64,000 bases of DNA from Rhodobacter sp. (GTDB lineage Bacteria > Pseudomonadota > Alphaproteobacteria > Rhodobacterales > Rhodobacteraceae), in contig JACKKE010000001.1 in assembly GCA_020637595.1 (NCBI GenBank), forward strand, positions 1 through 64,000. Direction: 5' to 3'. The translations under genes were made by a program, and so were the position numbers. A model generated the notes under the pieces. The model saw only the letters and a list, made by a program, of their open reading frames with translations, ran no database searches and was not told the DNA's origin. Positions within the stretch are counted from its first letter, which is position 1. Each line of letters begins with the position of its first letter. Shown here piece after piece: positions 47,333 through 55,465 of the stretch.

Positions 47333-48718
47333 ATGGAAACGATTATCTATTTCCTTCCGCTGATCATGTTCGCCGTCCTGGCGGTGGTGCTGTTCAGCGG
47401 CTATCCGGTCGCCTTCATCCTGGGCGGGATCGCGCTGTTCTTTGCCGTGCTGGGCGACTGGGCGGGCGTGTTCCGTCTGGACCAGATCCAGCTGGTGCCG
47501 CTGAGGATCTATGGCGGGACGATGGCCAGCCTGGTGCTGGTGGCGATCCCGATGTTCACCTTCATGGGCACGATGCTGGAAAAATCCGGCGTCGCCACCG
47601 ACCTCTTGGAGGCCCTGCAGGTGCTGTTGCGCCGGGTGCCGGGGGGCCTCGCGCTGTCGGTCACGCTGATGGGCACGATCATGGCCGCGACCACCGGCAT
47701 CATCGGCGCCTCGGTGGTGATGATGACGCTGATGGCGCTGCCGGTGATGCTGAAGGCGAATTACTCGATCCCGCTGGCCACTGGCACCATTGCCGCCTCG
47801 GGCACGCTGGGGATCCTGATCCCGCCGTCGATCATGCTGGTGATCATGTCGGACCTGCTGTCGGTTCCGGTCGGCACGGTGTTCATCGCGGCGATCGTTC
47901 CGGGGCTGCTGCTGGCCGGGCTCTACACCGTCTATATCTTCCTGCTCTGCCGCTGGAAGCCCGAGCTGGCGCCGCCGATGCCCGACGACATCGGCCCGGC
48001 AACCAAGGCCGAGTTCTGGCGGATGATCTTCCGGTCCTTCCTGCCGCCGATCTTCCTGATCGTCGCCGTGCTGGGCTCGATCTTTGCCGGTCTTGCCACC
48101 CCGACCGAGGCCTCGGGCGTCGGTGCCGCGGGCTCGATCCTGCTGGCCTGGTTCAACAAGCGCCTGGACTGGGAAACGCTCAAGGACGTCTGCATCCGCT
48201 CGGCGCTGACCGGGGCGATGCTGTTCGGCATCTTCGTCGGCGCCACCGCCTTCAGCTTTGTCTTCAAGGCGATCGGCGGCGAGCATCTGATCGTCGAATT
48301 CATCGAGAATTCGTCCGTTGGGCCCTGGTCGATCCTCTTCGTGCTGATGGCGATGGTCTTTGCGCTGGGCTTCTTCTTCGACTGGATCGAGATCACCCTG
48401 ATCGTGCTGCCGATCTTTGCCCCGATCGTCGCGTTGCTCGACTTCGGTGGCCATGTCGGTGACTGGTCGGGGATTTCGAACCCGATCGTCATCTGGTTCC
48501 TGATCCTGGTGGCGGTGAACCTGCAGACCAGCTTCCTGACACCGCCCTTCGGCTTTGCGCTGTTCTACCTCAAGGGGGTCGCCCCGCCCGAGGTCAAGAT
48601 CCAGCACATCTATAAGGGCATCATCCCCTTTGTGGCGTTGCAGGTCTTCGGGCTGTTCCTCTGCGTGGTGTTCCCGGCGCTGGTTCTGTGGTTGCCAAGC
48701 TTCGCTCTGGGCGATTAG
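47333..48718 (+). CDS. dctM: TRAP transporter large permease (DctM family)
   Basis: 461-residue sodium-coupled permease of the IT superfamily, with about 12 membrane segments. Conserved features are SGYPVAFILGGIALFFAVLG, IPMFTFMGTMLEKSGVA, ASGTLGILIPPSIMLVIMSDL and GLATPTEASGVGAAGS, and near the end LQTSFLTPPFGFALFYLKG. It forms the transport core with DctQ and receives substrate from DctP. The start is 13 bp after dctQ. Followed by a strong terminator. Confidence 0.95.
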   Translation: METIIYFLPLIMFAVLAVVLFSGYPVAFILGGIALFFAVLGDWAGVFRLDQIQLVPLRIYGGTMASLVLVAIPMFTFMGTMLEKSGVATDLLEALQVLLRRVPGGLALSVTLMGTIMAATTGIIGASVVMMTLMALPVMLKANYSIPLATGTIAASGTLGILIPPSIMLVIMSDLLSVPVGTVFIAAIVPGLLLAGLYTVYIFLLCRWKPELAPPMPDDIGPATKAEFWRMIFRSFLPPIFLIVAVLGSIFAGLATPTEASGVGAAGSILLAWFNKRLDWETLKDVCIRSALTGAMLFGIFVGATAFSFVFKAIGGEHLIVEFIENSSVGPWSILFVLMAMVFALGFFFDWIEITLIVLPIFAPIVALLDFGGHVGDWSGISNPIVIWFLILVAVNLQTSFLTPPFGFALFYLKGVAPPEVKIQHIYKGIIPFVALQVFGLFLCVVFPALVLWLPSFALGD

Positions 48719-48740
48719 GTCGGGCCAGACCCTGACATCG

Positions 48741-48770
48741 CGGGCGGCAGATCCCTCTGCCGCCCGTTTT
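48741..48770 (+). terminator. Rho-independent terminator of the TRAP operon
   Basis: CGGGCGGCAGA (48741-48751), loop TCCC, TCTGCCGCCCG (48756-48766), then TTTT. Perfect 11-bp stem just after dctM. Confidence 0.92.
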
Positions 48771-48798
48771 CATGGACCCTGCACCCGGACCTGCGCCG

Positions 48799-49392
48799 AT
48801 GATCTTCGACCCTGTGCTTTACGGCTTCGTCTTCCTGGGCCTTTTCACGCCTGGCCCCAACGTGATCATGCTGACAGCCTCGGGCGCGCGGTTCGGTTTT
48901 GTCCGCACGCTGCCGCATCTCTTTGGCGTGGTGCTGGGGGTGGGGATCACGGCGGGCGTCACCGCCTTGGGGGTGGGGGCGGCGGTCACCGCCTCGCCGG
49001 TCCTGAACACGGTGCTGCGGCTGGGGGCGGCGGCGTTCATCCTGTGGATGGCCTGGGGGCTGTGGAAGGCCTCGGGGCATCCGCGCAAGGCGCATGATCC
49101 CGACGAGCGGCCGCTGTCCTTTTTCGGGGCGGTGCTGTTCCAGTGGATCAACCCCAAGGTCTGGGCGGTCGCCTTTGCCGCCTCGGCTGGCTATGGCGCG
49201 GGGCTCGCGCCCTGGCTCGAGGCGCTGCGGCTGGGCACGGCGTTTTCCTCGCTGAACCTCGGTGTCTGCCTGTTCTGGACGGCGTTCGGCTCGCTGTTGA
49301 CCGCGCTGCTGGCCGCGCCGACCGCGTGGAAGGTCTTTCTGCGCATCATGGCGCTGCTGCTGGCGGCAACCGTGCTGCTGCTGTTCCGCTGA
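48799..49392 (+). CDS. LysE/RhtB-family amino-acid exporter
   Basis: 197-residue inner-membrane exporter with about five or six hydrophobic segments. The family signature is at the N-terminus (LYGFVFLGLFTPGPNVIMLTASGARFGF), with FQWINPKVWAVAFAA in the middle. I start at 48799 (MIFDPVLYG), matching homologues; an upstream ATG at 48772 would begin inside the terminator region. These proteins export amino acids or related compounds; the place before the leucine operon is suggestive but not proof of substrate. Confidence 0.9.
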   Translation: MIFDPVLYGFVFLGLFTPGPNVIMLTASGARFGFVRTLPHLFGVVLGVGITAGVTALGVGAAVTASPVLNTVLRLGAAAFILWMAWGLWKASGHPRKAHDPDERPLSFFGAVLFQWINPKVWAVAFAASAGYGAGLAPWLEALRLGTAFSSLNLGVCLFWTAFGSLLTALLAAPTAWKVFLRIMALLLAATVLLLFR

Positions 49393-49487
49393 CGGCTCGA
49401 TCCCTGCCGATGCCCCTTGCGACCGTGCGTCACGCCGCCGTGGCGCGCGCGGTTTTCATTTGACCGAATCCCCCGGTGCTGGCATTT

Positions 49488-49505
49488 ATTGAACACACGT
49501 TCAAT
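49488..49505. promoter_or_regulatory. Palindromic operator upstream of ivd
   Basis: ATTGAAC (49488-49494), ACAC, GTTCAAT (49499-49505): a perfect 7-4-7 inverted repeat ending 15 bp before the ivd ATG. A TTGACC at 49460-49465 with CATTTA 17 bp on could form the promoter, with the operator abutting its -10. The geometry fits a TetR-family repressor of acyl-CoA metabolism, but no regulator gene is nearby. Confidence 0.6.
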
Positions 49506-49520
49506 TCGGTGGGAGGGGCC

Positions 49521-50684
49521 ATGTTCACCGCATCCATGAAGTTCGACCTGGGCGAGGACATCGCCGCGCTGCGCGACACCGTGCACCGCTGGGCGCAGGA
49601 GCGCGTGCGCCCGATGGCCGCCGAGATCGACCGCACCAATGAATTCCCCAACGCCCTGTGGCGCGAGATGGGTGACCTGGGCCTTCTGGGCATCACCGTG
49701 GCCGAGGAATACGGCGGCGCCGGCATGGGCTATCTGGCGCATGCCGTCGCGGTCGAGGAAATCGCCCGGGCCTCGGCCAGCGTCAGCCTGAGCTATGGCG
49801 CGCATTCGAACCTGTGCGTCAACCAGATCAAGCTGAACGGCAACCCCGAGCAGAAGGCGAAATACCTGCCGGGTCTGGTCAGCGGCACCCAGATCGGCGC
49901 GCTGGCGATGTCCGAGGCCGGCGCGGGCTCGGACGTGGTGTCGATGACCCTGAGGGCCGACAAAAAGAACGACCGCTTCGTGCTGAACGGCAACAAATAC
50001 TGGATCACCAACGGCCCCGACGCCGACACGCTGGTGGTCTATGCCAAGACCGATCCGGCAGCGGGATCCAAGGGCATCACTGCCTTCCTGATCGAGAAAA
50101 CCATGAAAGGGTTTTCCACCAGCCCGCATTTCGACAAGCTGGGCATGCGCGGCTCGAACACCGCCGAGCTGGTGTTCGAGGATGTCGAGGTCCCGTTCGA
50201 GAACATCCTCGGCGAAGAGGGCAAGGGCGTGCGCGTGCTGATGTCGGGCCTCGACTATGAGCGCGTGGTGCTGGCCGCGATCGGCCCGGGCATCATCGCC
50301 GCCTGCATGGACGAGATCATGCCCTACATGGTCGAGCGCAAGCAGTTCGGCCAGCCGATCGGGAATTTCCAGCTGATGCAGGCCAAGATCGCTGACATGT
50401 ATACGGCGATGAACACCTCGCGCGCCTATGTCTACGAGGTCGCCAAGGCCTGCGACCGTGGCGAGGTCACGCGGCAGGACGCGGCGGCCTGCGTCCTTTA
50501 TGCCAGCGAACAGGCGATGGTGCAGGCGCATCAGGCGGTGCAGGCGATGGGCGGGGCGGGGTTCCTGAACGACAGTGCCGTCAGCCGGCTGTTCCGCGAC
50601 GCCAAGCTGATGGAGATCGGCGCCGGCACTTCGGAAATCCGCCGCATGCTGGTCGGCCGCGAGTTGATGGTGCAGCAGGCATGA
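49521..50684 (+). CDS. ivd: Isovaleryl-CoA dehydrogenase
   Basis: 387-residue FAD acyl-CoA dehydrogenase that oxidises isovaleryl-CoA to 3-methylcrotonyl-CoA in leucine breakdown. The assignment to isovaleryl- rather than other acyl-CoAs rests on the catalytic base lying in the mid-chain segment [12 protein letters not shown] (E247), as in IVD, and on neighbouring methylcrotonyl-CoA carboxylase genes. Other motifs: [51 protein letters not shown] and [33 protein letters not shown]. The next gene overlaps by 4 bp. Confidence 0.94.
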   Translation: MFTASMKFDLGEDIAALRDTVHRWAQERVRPMAAEIDRTNEFPNALWREMGDLGLLGITVAEEYGGAGMGYLAHAVAVEEIARASASVSLSYGAHSNLCVNQIKLNGNPEQKAKYLPGLVSGTQIGALAMSEAGAGSDVVSMTLRADKKNDRFVLNGNKYWITNGPDADTLVVYAKTDPAAGSKGITAFLIEKTMKGFSTSPHFDKLGMRGSNTAELVFEDVEVPFENILGEEGKGVRVLMSGLDYERVVLAAIGPGIIAACMDEIMPYMVERKQFGQPIGNFQLMQAKIADMYTAMNTSRAYVYEVAKACDRGEVTRQDAAACVLYASEQAMVQAHQAVQAMGGAGFLNDSAVSRLFRDAKLMEIGAGTSEIRRMLVGRELMVQQA

Positions 50685-51169
50685 CCGCCCGCGCCTTCGT
50701 CCTGCTGGCGCTGCTTGCGACCCCGGCTCTGGCCGACGAAATCCCCTTTTCGCCGGCCGCGACCGAGGCTTGCCTGCAGGACCGGCCGCTGGACGTGGGC
50801 TGCATCGGGGACTCCGCCAGCGCCTGCATCGAAACCGAGGCCGGCAGTTCCAACGTCGGGATCGGCGCTTGCTGGCGGGCCGAGGGGGATTATTGGCAGG
50901 CGCGGCTGGATGCGGTTCTGAGCCGCCTTGCCGAGGGGGCTGCGCAGGACGACGCGCTGCTGGACGAGGCGGGCTCGGCGGCGGGGCGGCAGGGGCCCGC
51001 ACTGGAGGCGATGCGCGCGGCCTTCGACGCCTATCTTTCCGCACGCTGCGACTATGAAGGCAGCCTGTGGCAGGGCGGGTCGGGGACCGGCCCGGCCATC
51101 GCCCATTGCCGGATGATGATGACCGGCATGCAGGCGCTGTCGCTCGAAACCGGGTCACCACGGCTTTAG
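50681..51169 (+). CDS. Exported LprI-like (DUF1311-type) cysteine-rich protein 1
   Basis: 162-residue secreted or periplasmic protein with signal peptide [18 protein letters not shown]. The mature part begins [14 protein letters not shown] and contains the LprI/DUF1311-type pattern: paired cysteines (C-x-n-GCIG, ACIE, ACW), a tryptophan-rich helix ([15 protein letters not shown]) and a C-terminal helix ([19 protein letters not shown]...AIAHCR). Its ATG overlaps the ivd stop (ATGA). LprI of Mycobacterium inhibits lysozyme; whether this protein does is unknown. Paralogous to the genes at 51173 and 53196. Confidence 0.75.
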   Translation: MTARAFVLLALLATPALADEIPFSPAATEACLQDRPLDVGCIGDSASACIETEAGSSNVGIGACWRAEGDYWQARLDAVLSRLAEGAAQDDALLDEAGSAAGRQGPALEAMRAAFDAYLSARCDYEGSLWQGGSGTGPAIAHCRMMMTGMQALSLETGSPRL

Positions 51170-51172
51170 CCG

Positions 51173-51643
51173 ATGTGGGCGCGTGCGATCATAGGGGCGG
51201 TGGCGCTGGCCGGGCAGGTGGCCCTGGCCGATGAGATTCCGTTTGATCCCGCGGCTCTGGCGTCTTGTGTCGATGCCGGGCGGGGCGAGGCCTGCATCGG
51301 GTTGGGGGCAAGGGCCTGTATCGAACGGGCCGGAGCGACGAGCGATGGTCTGTGCATGGCCGCCGAGAACGTCTGGTGGATGGAGCGCGCGGCGCGGGCC
51401 GTGATGGTGCTCGAGGCGCGCGAACCCGTGATGCTGGAACGCGCGCGGCGCCTGGGCTGGCCCGCGCCGGTGCCGACGATGGCGCAGATCGCGGACCGCT
51501 TCGACGCCTATCGCCAGGTGGCCTGCAGCTGGCGGGCCGCGGCCTGGGACGGCATTCACGCGGCGGTCGAGGAAATGGACTGCGTGATGCGCCTGAACGC
51601 ACGCCACGCCTTGTGGCTGGACGAGAGAGTGCGAGAGGACTGA
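51173..51643 (+). CDS. Exported LprI-like cysteine-rich protein 2
   Basis: 156-residue secreted paralogue of the preceding protein. Signal peptide MWARAIIGAVALAGQVALA, then DEIPFDPAALASCVDAGRGEACIG, almost the same opening, ACIE, a helix with MAAENVWWMERAARAV, and a final helix FDAYRQVACSWRAAAWDGIH...MDCVMRLN. The cysteine spacing follows copy 1. It starts three bases after copy 1 stops and overlaps the acyl-CoA synthetase start by one base (TGATG). Function unknown. Confidence 0.72.
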   Translation: MWARAIIGAVALAGQVALADEIPFDPAALASCVDAGRGEACIGLGARACIERAGATSDGLCMAAENVWWMERAARAVMVLEAREPVMLERARRLGWPAPVPTMAQIADRFDAYRQVACSWRAAAWDGIHAAVEEMDCVMRLNARHALWLDERVRED

Positions 51644-53199
51644 TGCTGCCGCAATCGGGGGGATATGACGCGCTCTATGCCGGGTTCCAGTGGGATCTGC
51701 CCCGGCACCTGAACATGGCGCGGCAGGCCTGTTTCGACTGGCTGGATCAGCCCGACCGGGTGGCGATCATCGACCTGTCGGGCGGCGGGCGCACCGATCT
51801 GCGCTATGGCGATCTGGCACGGATGACCCGCGCGCTGGCGGCGCAACTGGCGGGGCAGGGGGTGCGGCGCGGCGACCGTGTCGGTGTCCTGCGCAGCCAG
51901 GACGGCTGGTGCGCGGCGGCGCATCTGGCCGCCTGGACGCTGGGCGCGGTCTCGGTCCCGCTGTTCAAGCTTTTCGGCCCCGACGCGCTGGCGGTGCGGA
52001 TGGCGGATTCCGGCGCTGCCGTGGTGGTGACCGATGCCGAGGGGGTGCAGAAGATGGCGGCGGTGGACAGCGTCGCGCCGGCGGTCCTGATCCCCGAGGC
52101 GCTGGACCTGGCCGATGCCGATCTGGCCCCCGTCGACACCGGCCCCGAGGATCCGGCGATCCTGATCTATACCTCGGGCACCACTGGCGCCCCGAAGGGC
52201 GCGTTGCACGGCCACCGGGTGCTGACCGGCCACCTGCCAGGGGTCGAGATCAGCCACGACCGGCTGGGCCAGCCCGGCGACGTGATCTGGACCCCGGCCG
52301 ACTGGGCCTGGATCGGTGGGCTCTTCGATGTGCTGATGCCGGGGCTTGCGCTGGGGGTGACGGTGGTCGCGGCGCGCCTGCCGAAATTCACCCCCGAGGC
52401 CGCGCGCGACGTGATCACCCGGGGCGGGGTGCGCAACGTGTTCTTTCCGCCGACCGCGCTGAAACTGCTCAAGGCCGCCGATCTGGCACTGCCGGGGCTG
52501 CGCTCGGTCGCCTCGGGCGGCGAGCCCTTGGGGGCCGAGATGCTGGCCTGGGGCCGCGCGGCGTTTGGCTTGGACATCAACGAGTTCTATGGCCAGACCG
52601 AGTGCAACATGATCGCCAGTTCCGCCGGCAGCCTGTTTCCGCCGCGCCCGGGCTGCATCGGCAAACCGGTTCCGGGGCACGATCTGGCGGTTCTGGGCCC
52701 CGACGGCCCGCTGCCCGAGGGGCACGAGGGCGACATCGCCGTCCGGCGTGGCTCGGCCTCGATGCTGCTGGAATACTGGAACCGGCCCGAGGCCACCGCC
52801 GAAAAGTTTCGCGGCGACTGGCTGCTGACCGGCGATCGCGGCCAATGGGAAGACGGCTATCTGCGTTTCGTCGGGCGCGAGGATGACGTCATCACCTCGG
52901 CCGGCTATCGCATCGGTCCGTCGGAAATCGAGGACTGCCTGCTGCGCCATCCCGCCGTGGCGCTGGCCGCCGTGATCGGCGTCCCCGACCCTGAGCGCAC
53001 GGAACGGGTGCGCGCCCATGTCGTGTTGCGCCCCGGCGCGCAGGCGACCGAGGCCGATCTGCAGGCCCATGTCCGCACCCGCCTCAGCGCCCATCTGGTC
53101 CCGCGCGAAGTGCGTTTTGAAACCGACCTGCCGATGACCGTCACCGGCAAGATCATCCGCAAAGACCTCAAACGCCGCGCGGTGGAGGAGAGGGAATGA
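51643..53199 (+). CDS. AMP-dependent acyl-CoA synthetase (ACSM-like)
   Basis: 518-residue ANL-superfamily enzyme that activates a carboxylate as acyl-AMP and then acyl-CoA. The A3 loop YTSGTTGAPKGALHGH starts near residue 176, then NEFYGQTECNM (A5), LTGDRGQWEDGYLRFVGREDD (A7-A8) and catalytic K503 in VTGKIIRKDLK (A10). The N-terminal YDALYAGFQWDLPRHLNMA is like medium-chain (ACSM) enzymes. In this operon a likely substrate is a leucine-derived or branched short-chain acid such as isovalerate, or acetoacetate; that is inference. It overlaps the next gene by 4 bp. Confidence 0.92.
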   Translation: MLPQSGGYDALYAGFQWDLPRHLNMARQACFDWLDQPDRVAIIDLSGGGRTDLRYGDLARMTRALAAQLAGQGVRRGDRVGVLRSQDGWCAAAHLAAWTLGAVSVPLFKLFGPDALAVRMADSGAAVVVTDAEGVQKMAAVDSVAPAVLIPEALDLADADLAPVDTGPEDPAILIYTSGTTGAPKGALHGHRVLTGHLPGVEISHDRLGQPGDVIWTPADWAWIGGLFDVLMPGLALGVTVVAARLPKFTPEAARDVITRGGVRNVFFPPTALKLLKAADLALPGLRSVASGGEPLGAEMLAWGRAAFGLDINEFYGQTECNMIASSAGSLFPPRPGCIGKPVPGHDLAVLGPDGPLPEGHEGDIAVRRGSASMLLEYWNRPEATAEKFRGDWLLTGDRGQWEDGYLRFVGREDDVITSAGYRIGPSEIEDCLLRHPAVALAAVIGVPDPERTERVRAHVVLRPGAQATEADLQAHVRTRLSAHLVPREVRFETDLPMTVTGKIIRKDLKRRAVEERE

Positions 53200-53696
53200 G
53201 ACTCTGGCTCGCTTTCTTCCTGCTGCCCTTGCCCGCGCTGGCCGAAACCACGCCGCAGGATGTGCTGACCGCACGCTACCGCGCCCAGACCGACGCCTGC
53301 ACCCAGTCTGCCGAGCGCCCGTCGCGGATCGAGCCCTGCTATGACCTGCTGACCGCCGCCTGCATGGCCGGCGAGGCGGACGGCCAGACCACCCAGGGCA
53401 TGGCTTTGTGCATTCAGGCCGAGCACCGCTACTGGGACGAGGCGCTGAACCGCGAATATCAGGCGGCGCGCGCCGAGCTGGCCCGCAGCGACGCCGCCGA
53501 CCGACCCGAATACGCCCATCGCGCCGACAATCTGCGCGACGCCCAACGCGCCTGGATCGCCTTTCGCGACGCGCAATGCGCGCTGGATTACAGCCTGCCG
53601 GGCGGCGGCTCGATGCGACTCCTCAACGGGGCGTCCTGCCAGGCGCGGCGCACCTTCGACCGGTTGCGTGACCTGATCGCGCTCAGGGATCGCTGA
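53196..53696 (+). CDS. Exported LprI-domain (DUF1311) protein 3
   Basis: 166-residue secreted protein with signal peptide [16 protein letters not shown]. It is the clearest DUF1311/LprI member of the three: [55 protein letters not shown] and a final [14 protein letters not shown]. Its ATG overlaps the synthetase stop (ATGA). It precedes the carboxylase genes by 73 bp. The role in the operon is not known; LprI-type proteins are thought to act in the envelope. Confidence 0.82.
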   Translation: MRLWLAFFLLPLPALAETTPQDVLTARYRAQTDACTQSAERPSRIEPCYDLLTAACMAGEADGQTTQGMALCIQAEHRYWDEALNREYQAARAELARSDAADRPEYAHRADNLRDAQRAWIAFRDAQCALDYSLPGGGSMRLLNGASCQARRTFDRLRDLIALRDR

Positions 53697-53769
53697 GCAT
53701 GACACCGACATTCCTTTCTGGCCCCGCCCCGGCGCGGCCCTCCTGCAAGACCTATCGGGTGGAGACAGC

Positions 53770-55374
53770 ATGAAACTGACGTCCAACATCCTCACCGGCT
53801 CGGACGCGTTCAAGGCCAACCGCGCCGCGCATCTGGCCGCGCTCGACACCGTGCGCCAGGCCGCGGCCGAGGCCGCGCTCGGCGGCGGCGACAAGGCGCG
53901 CGCGCGCCACACCGCCCGCGGCAAGATGCTGCCGCGCGAGCGCGTCGCGAACCTCCTCGACCCCGGCAGCCCGTTCCTGGAAATCGGCGCCACCGCCGCG
54001 CATGACATGTATGACGGCGCGGCCCCGGCGGCGGGCGTCATCGCCGGTATCGGCCAGGTGATGGGCCATGAGGTGATGGTGGTCTGTAACGACGCCACCG
54101 TGAAGGGCGGCACTTATTACCCGATGACGGTGAAGAAACACCTGCGCGCCCAGGAAATCGCCGCCGAGAACAATCTGCCCTGTGTCTATCTGGTCGACAG
54201 CGGCGGCGCGAACCTGCCCAACCAGGACGAGGTCTTTCCCGACCGCGACCATTTCGGCCGGATCTTCTTCAACCAGGCCAACATGTCGGCGCGCGGCATC
54301 CCGCAGATCGCGGTGGTGATGGGCTCGTGCACGGCGGGCGGGGCTTATGTCCCGGCGATGTCCGACGTGACGATCATCGTGCGCAACCAGGGCACGATCT
54401 TCCTCGCCGGCCCGCCCTTGGTCAAGGCCGCCACCGGCGAGGTCGTCAGCGCCGAGGATCTGGGCGGCGGCGAGGTGCATACGCGCCTCAGTGGCGTGGC
54501 CGACTACCTGGCCGAGGATGACGCCCACGCGCTGGCGCTCGCCCGCCGCGCCATCGGCCACCTGAACCGGCGCAAGCCCGAGACCGTGCAGTGGCAATCG
54601 CCCGAAGACCCGGCCTATGACCCCGACGAGATCCTCGGCGCGGTGCCGGGCGACCTGCGCACCCCCTACGACATCCGCGAGGTGATCGCCCGCGTGGTCG
54701 ACGGCTCGCGCTTTGACGAATTCAAACCCCGCTTCGGCGAAACGCTGGTCACCGGCTTCGCCCATGTCCGGGGCTGCCCGGTGGGGATCGTCGCCAACAA
54801 CGGCGTCCTCTTCTCCGAAGCCGCGGTCAAGGGCGCGCATTTCGTCGAACTCTGCAGCCAGCGCAAGATCCCGCTGGTCTTCCTGCAGAACATCACCGGC
54901 TTCATGGTCGGCCGCAAATACGAAAACGAAGGCATCGCGCGGCATGGCGCCAAGATGGTGACGGCGGTCGCCACCACCTCGGTGCCCAAGATCACCATGC
55001 TGGTCGGCGGCAGCTTCGGCGCCGGCAACTACGGCATGGCCGGGCGCGCCTATCAGCCGCGGTTCCTCTGGACCTGGCCCAACAGCCGCATCTCGGTGAT
55101 GGGCGGCGAACAGGCGGCGGGCGTGCTGGCCACCGTGAAACGCGAGGGCATCGAACGCACCGGCGGCAGCTGGTCGTCCGAGGACGAGGCCGAGTTCAAG
55201 CGCCCCACGCTCGAGATGTTCGAGCGACAGTCGCACCCGCTCTACGCCTCGGCGCGGCTTTGGGACGATGGCATCATCGACCCCCGCCGGACCCGCGAAG
55301 TGCTGTCACTGTCGCTCTCCGCCGCGCTCAACGCTCCGATCGCCGACACCCGCTTCGGCGTGTTCCGCATGTAA
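53770..55374 (+). CDS. mccB: 3-methylcrotonyl-CoA carboxylase, carboxyltransferase (beta) subunit
   Basis: 534-residue carboxyltransferase that moves CO2 from carboxybiotin to 3-methylcrotonyl-CoA, giving 3-methylglutaconyl-CoA. The opening [24 protein letters not shown] and the segments [32 protein letters not shown] and [23 protein letters not shown] are typical of the methylcrotonyl group rather than PccB (the D-H-FGRIF segment). [21 protein letters not shown] is also conserved. RBS GGTGGAGA. Same operon as ivd. The symbol liuB is an alternative. Confidence 0.93.
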   Translation: MKLTSNILTGSDAFKANRAAHLAALDTVRQAAAEAALGGGDKARARHTARGKMLPRERVANLLDPGSPFLEIGATAAHDMYDGAAPAAGVIAGIGQVMGHEVMVVCNDATVKGGTYYPMTVKKHLRAQEIAAENNLPCVYLVDSGGANLPNQDEVFPDRDHFGRIFFNQANMSARGIPQIAVVMGSCTAGGAYVPAMSDVTIIVRNQGTIFLAGPPLVKAATGEVVSAEDLGGGEVHTRLSGVADYLAEDDAHALALARRAIGHLNRRKPETVQWQSPEDPAYDPDEILGAVPGDLRTPYDIREVIARVVDGSRFDEFKPRFGETLVTGFAHVRGCPVGIVANNGVLFSEAAVKGAHFVELCSQRKIPLVFLQNITGFMVGRKYENEGIARHGAKMVTAVATTSVPKITMLVGGSFGAGNYGMAGRAYQPRFLWTWPNSRISVMGGEQAAGVLATVKREGIERTGGSWSSEDEAEFKRPTLEMFERQSHPLYASARLWDDGIIDPRRTREVLSLSLSAALNAPIADTRFGVFRM

Positions 55375-55392
55375 TCGCTCCGCCCGCGCCCC

Positions 55393-55439
55393 TTCATCTT
55401 GCCGACAATACGCCGGGGGTCCGGGGGCAGCGCCCCCGG
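55393..55439 (+). repeat. Dispersed intergenic repeat, copy inside the leucine operon
   Basis: The core at 55393-55413 differs by one base from that at 39732 (GACAATACGC in place of GAAAATACGC). Hairpin CCGGGGGC-AGC-GCCCCCGG follows (55421-55439). It fills the space between the two carboxylase genes, as the hut copy fills hutH-hutG. Confidence 0.8.
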
Positions 55440-55465
55440 CCTCGGCCAGCCCCAGGAGACCGGCC

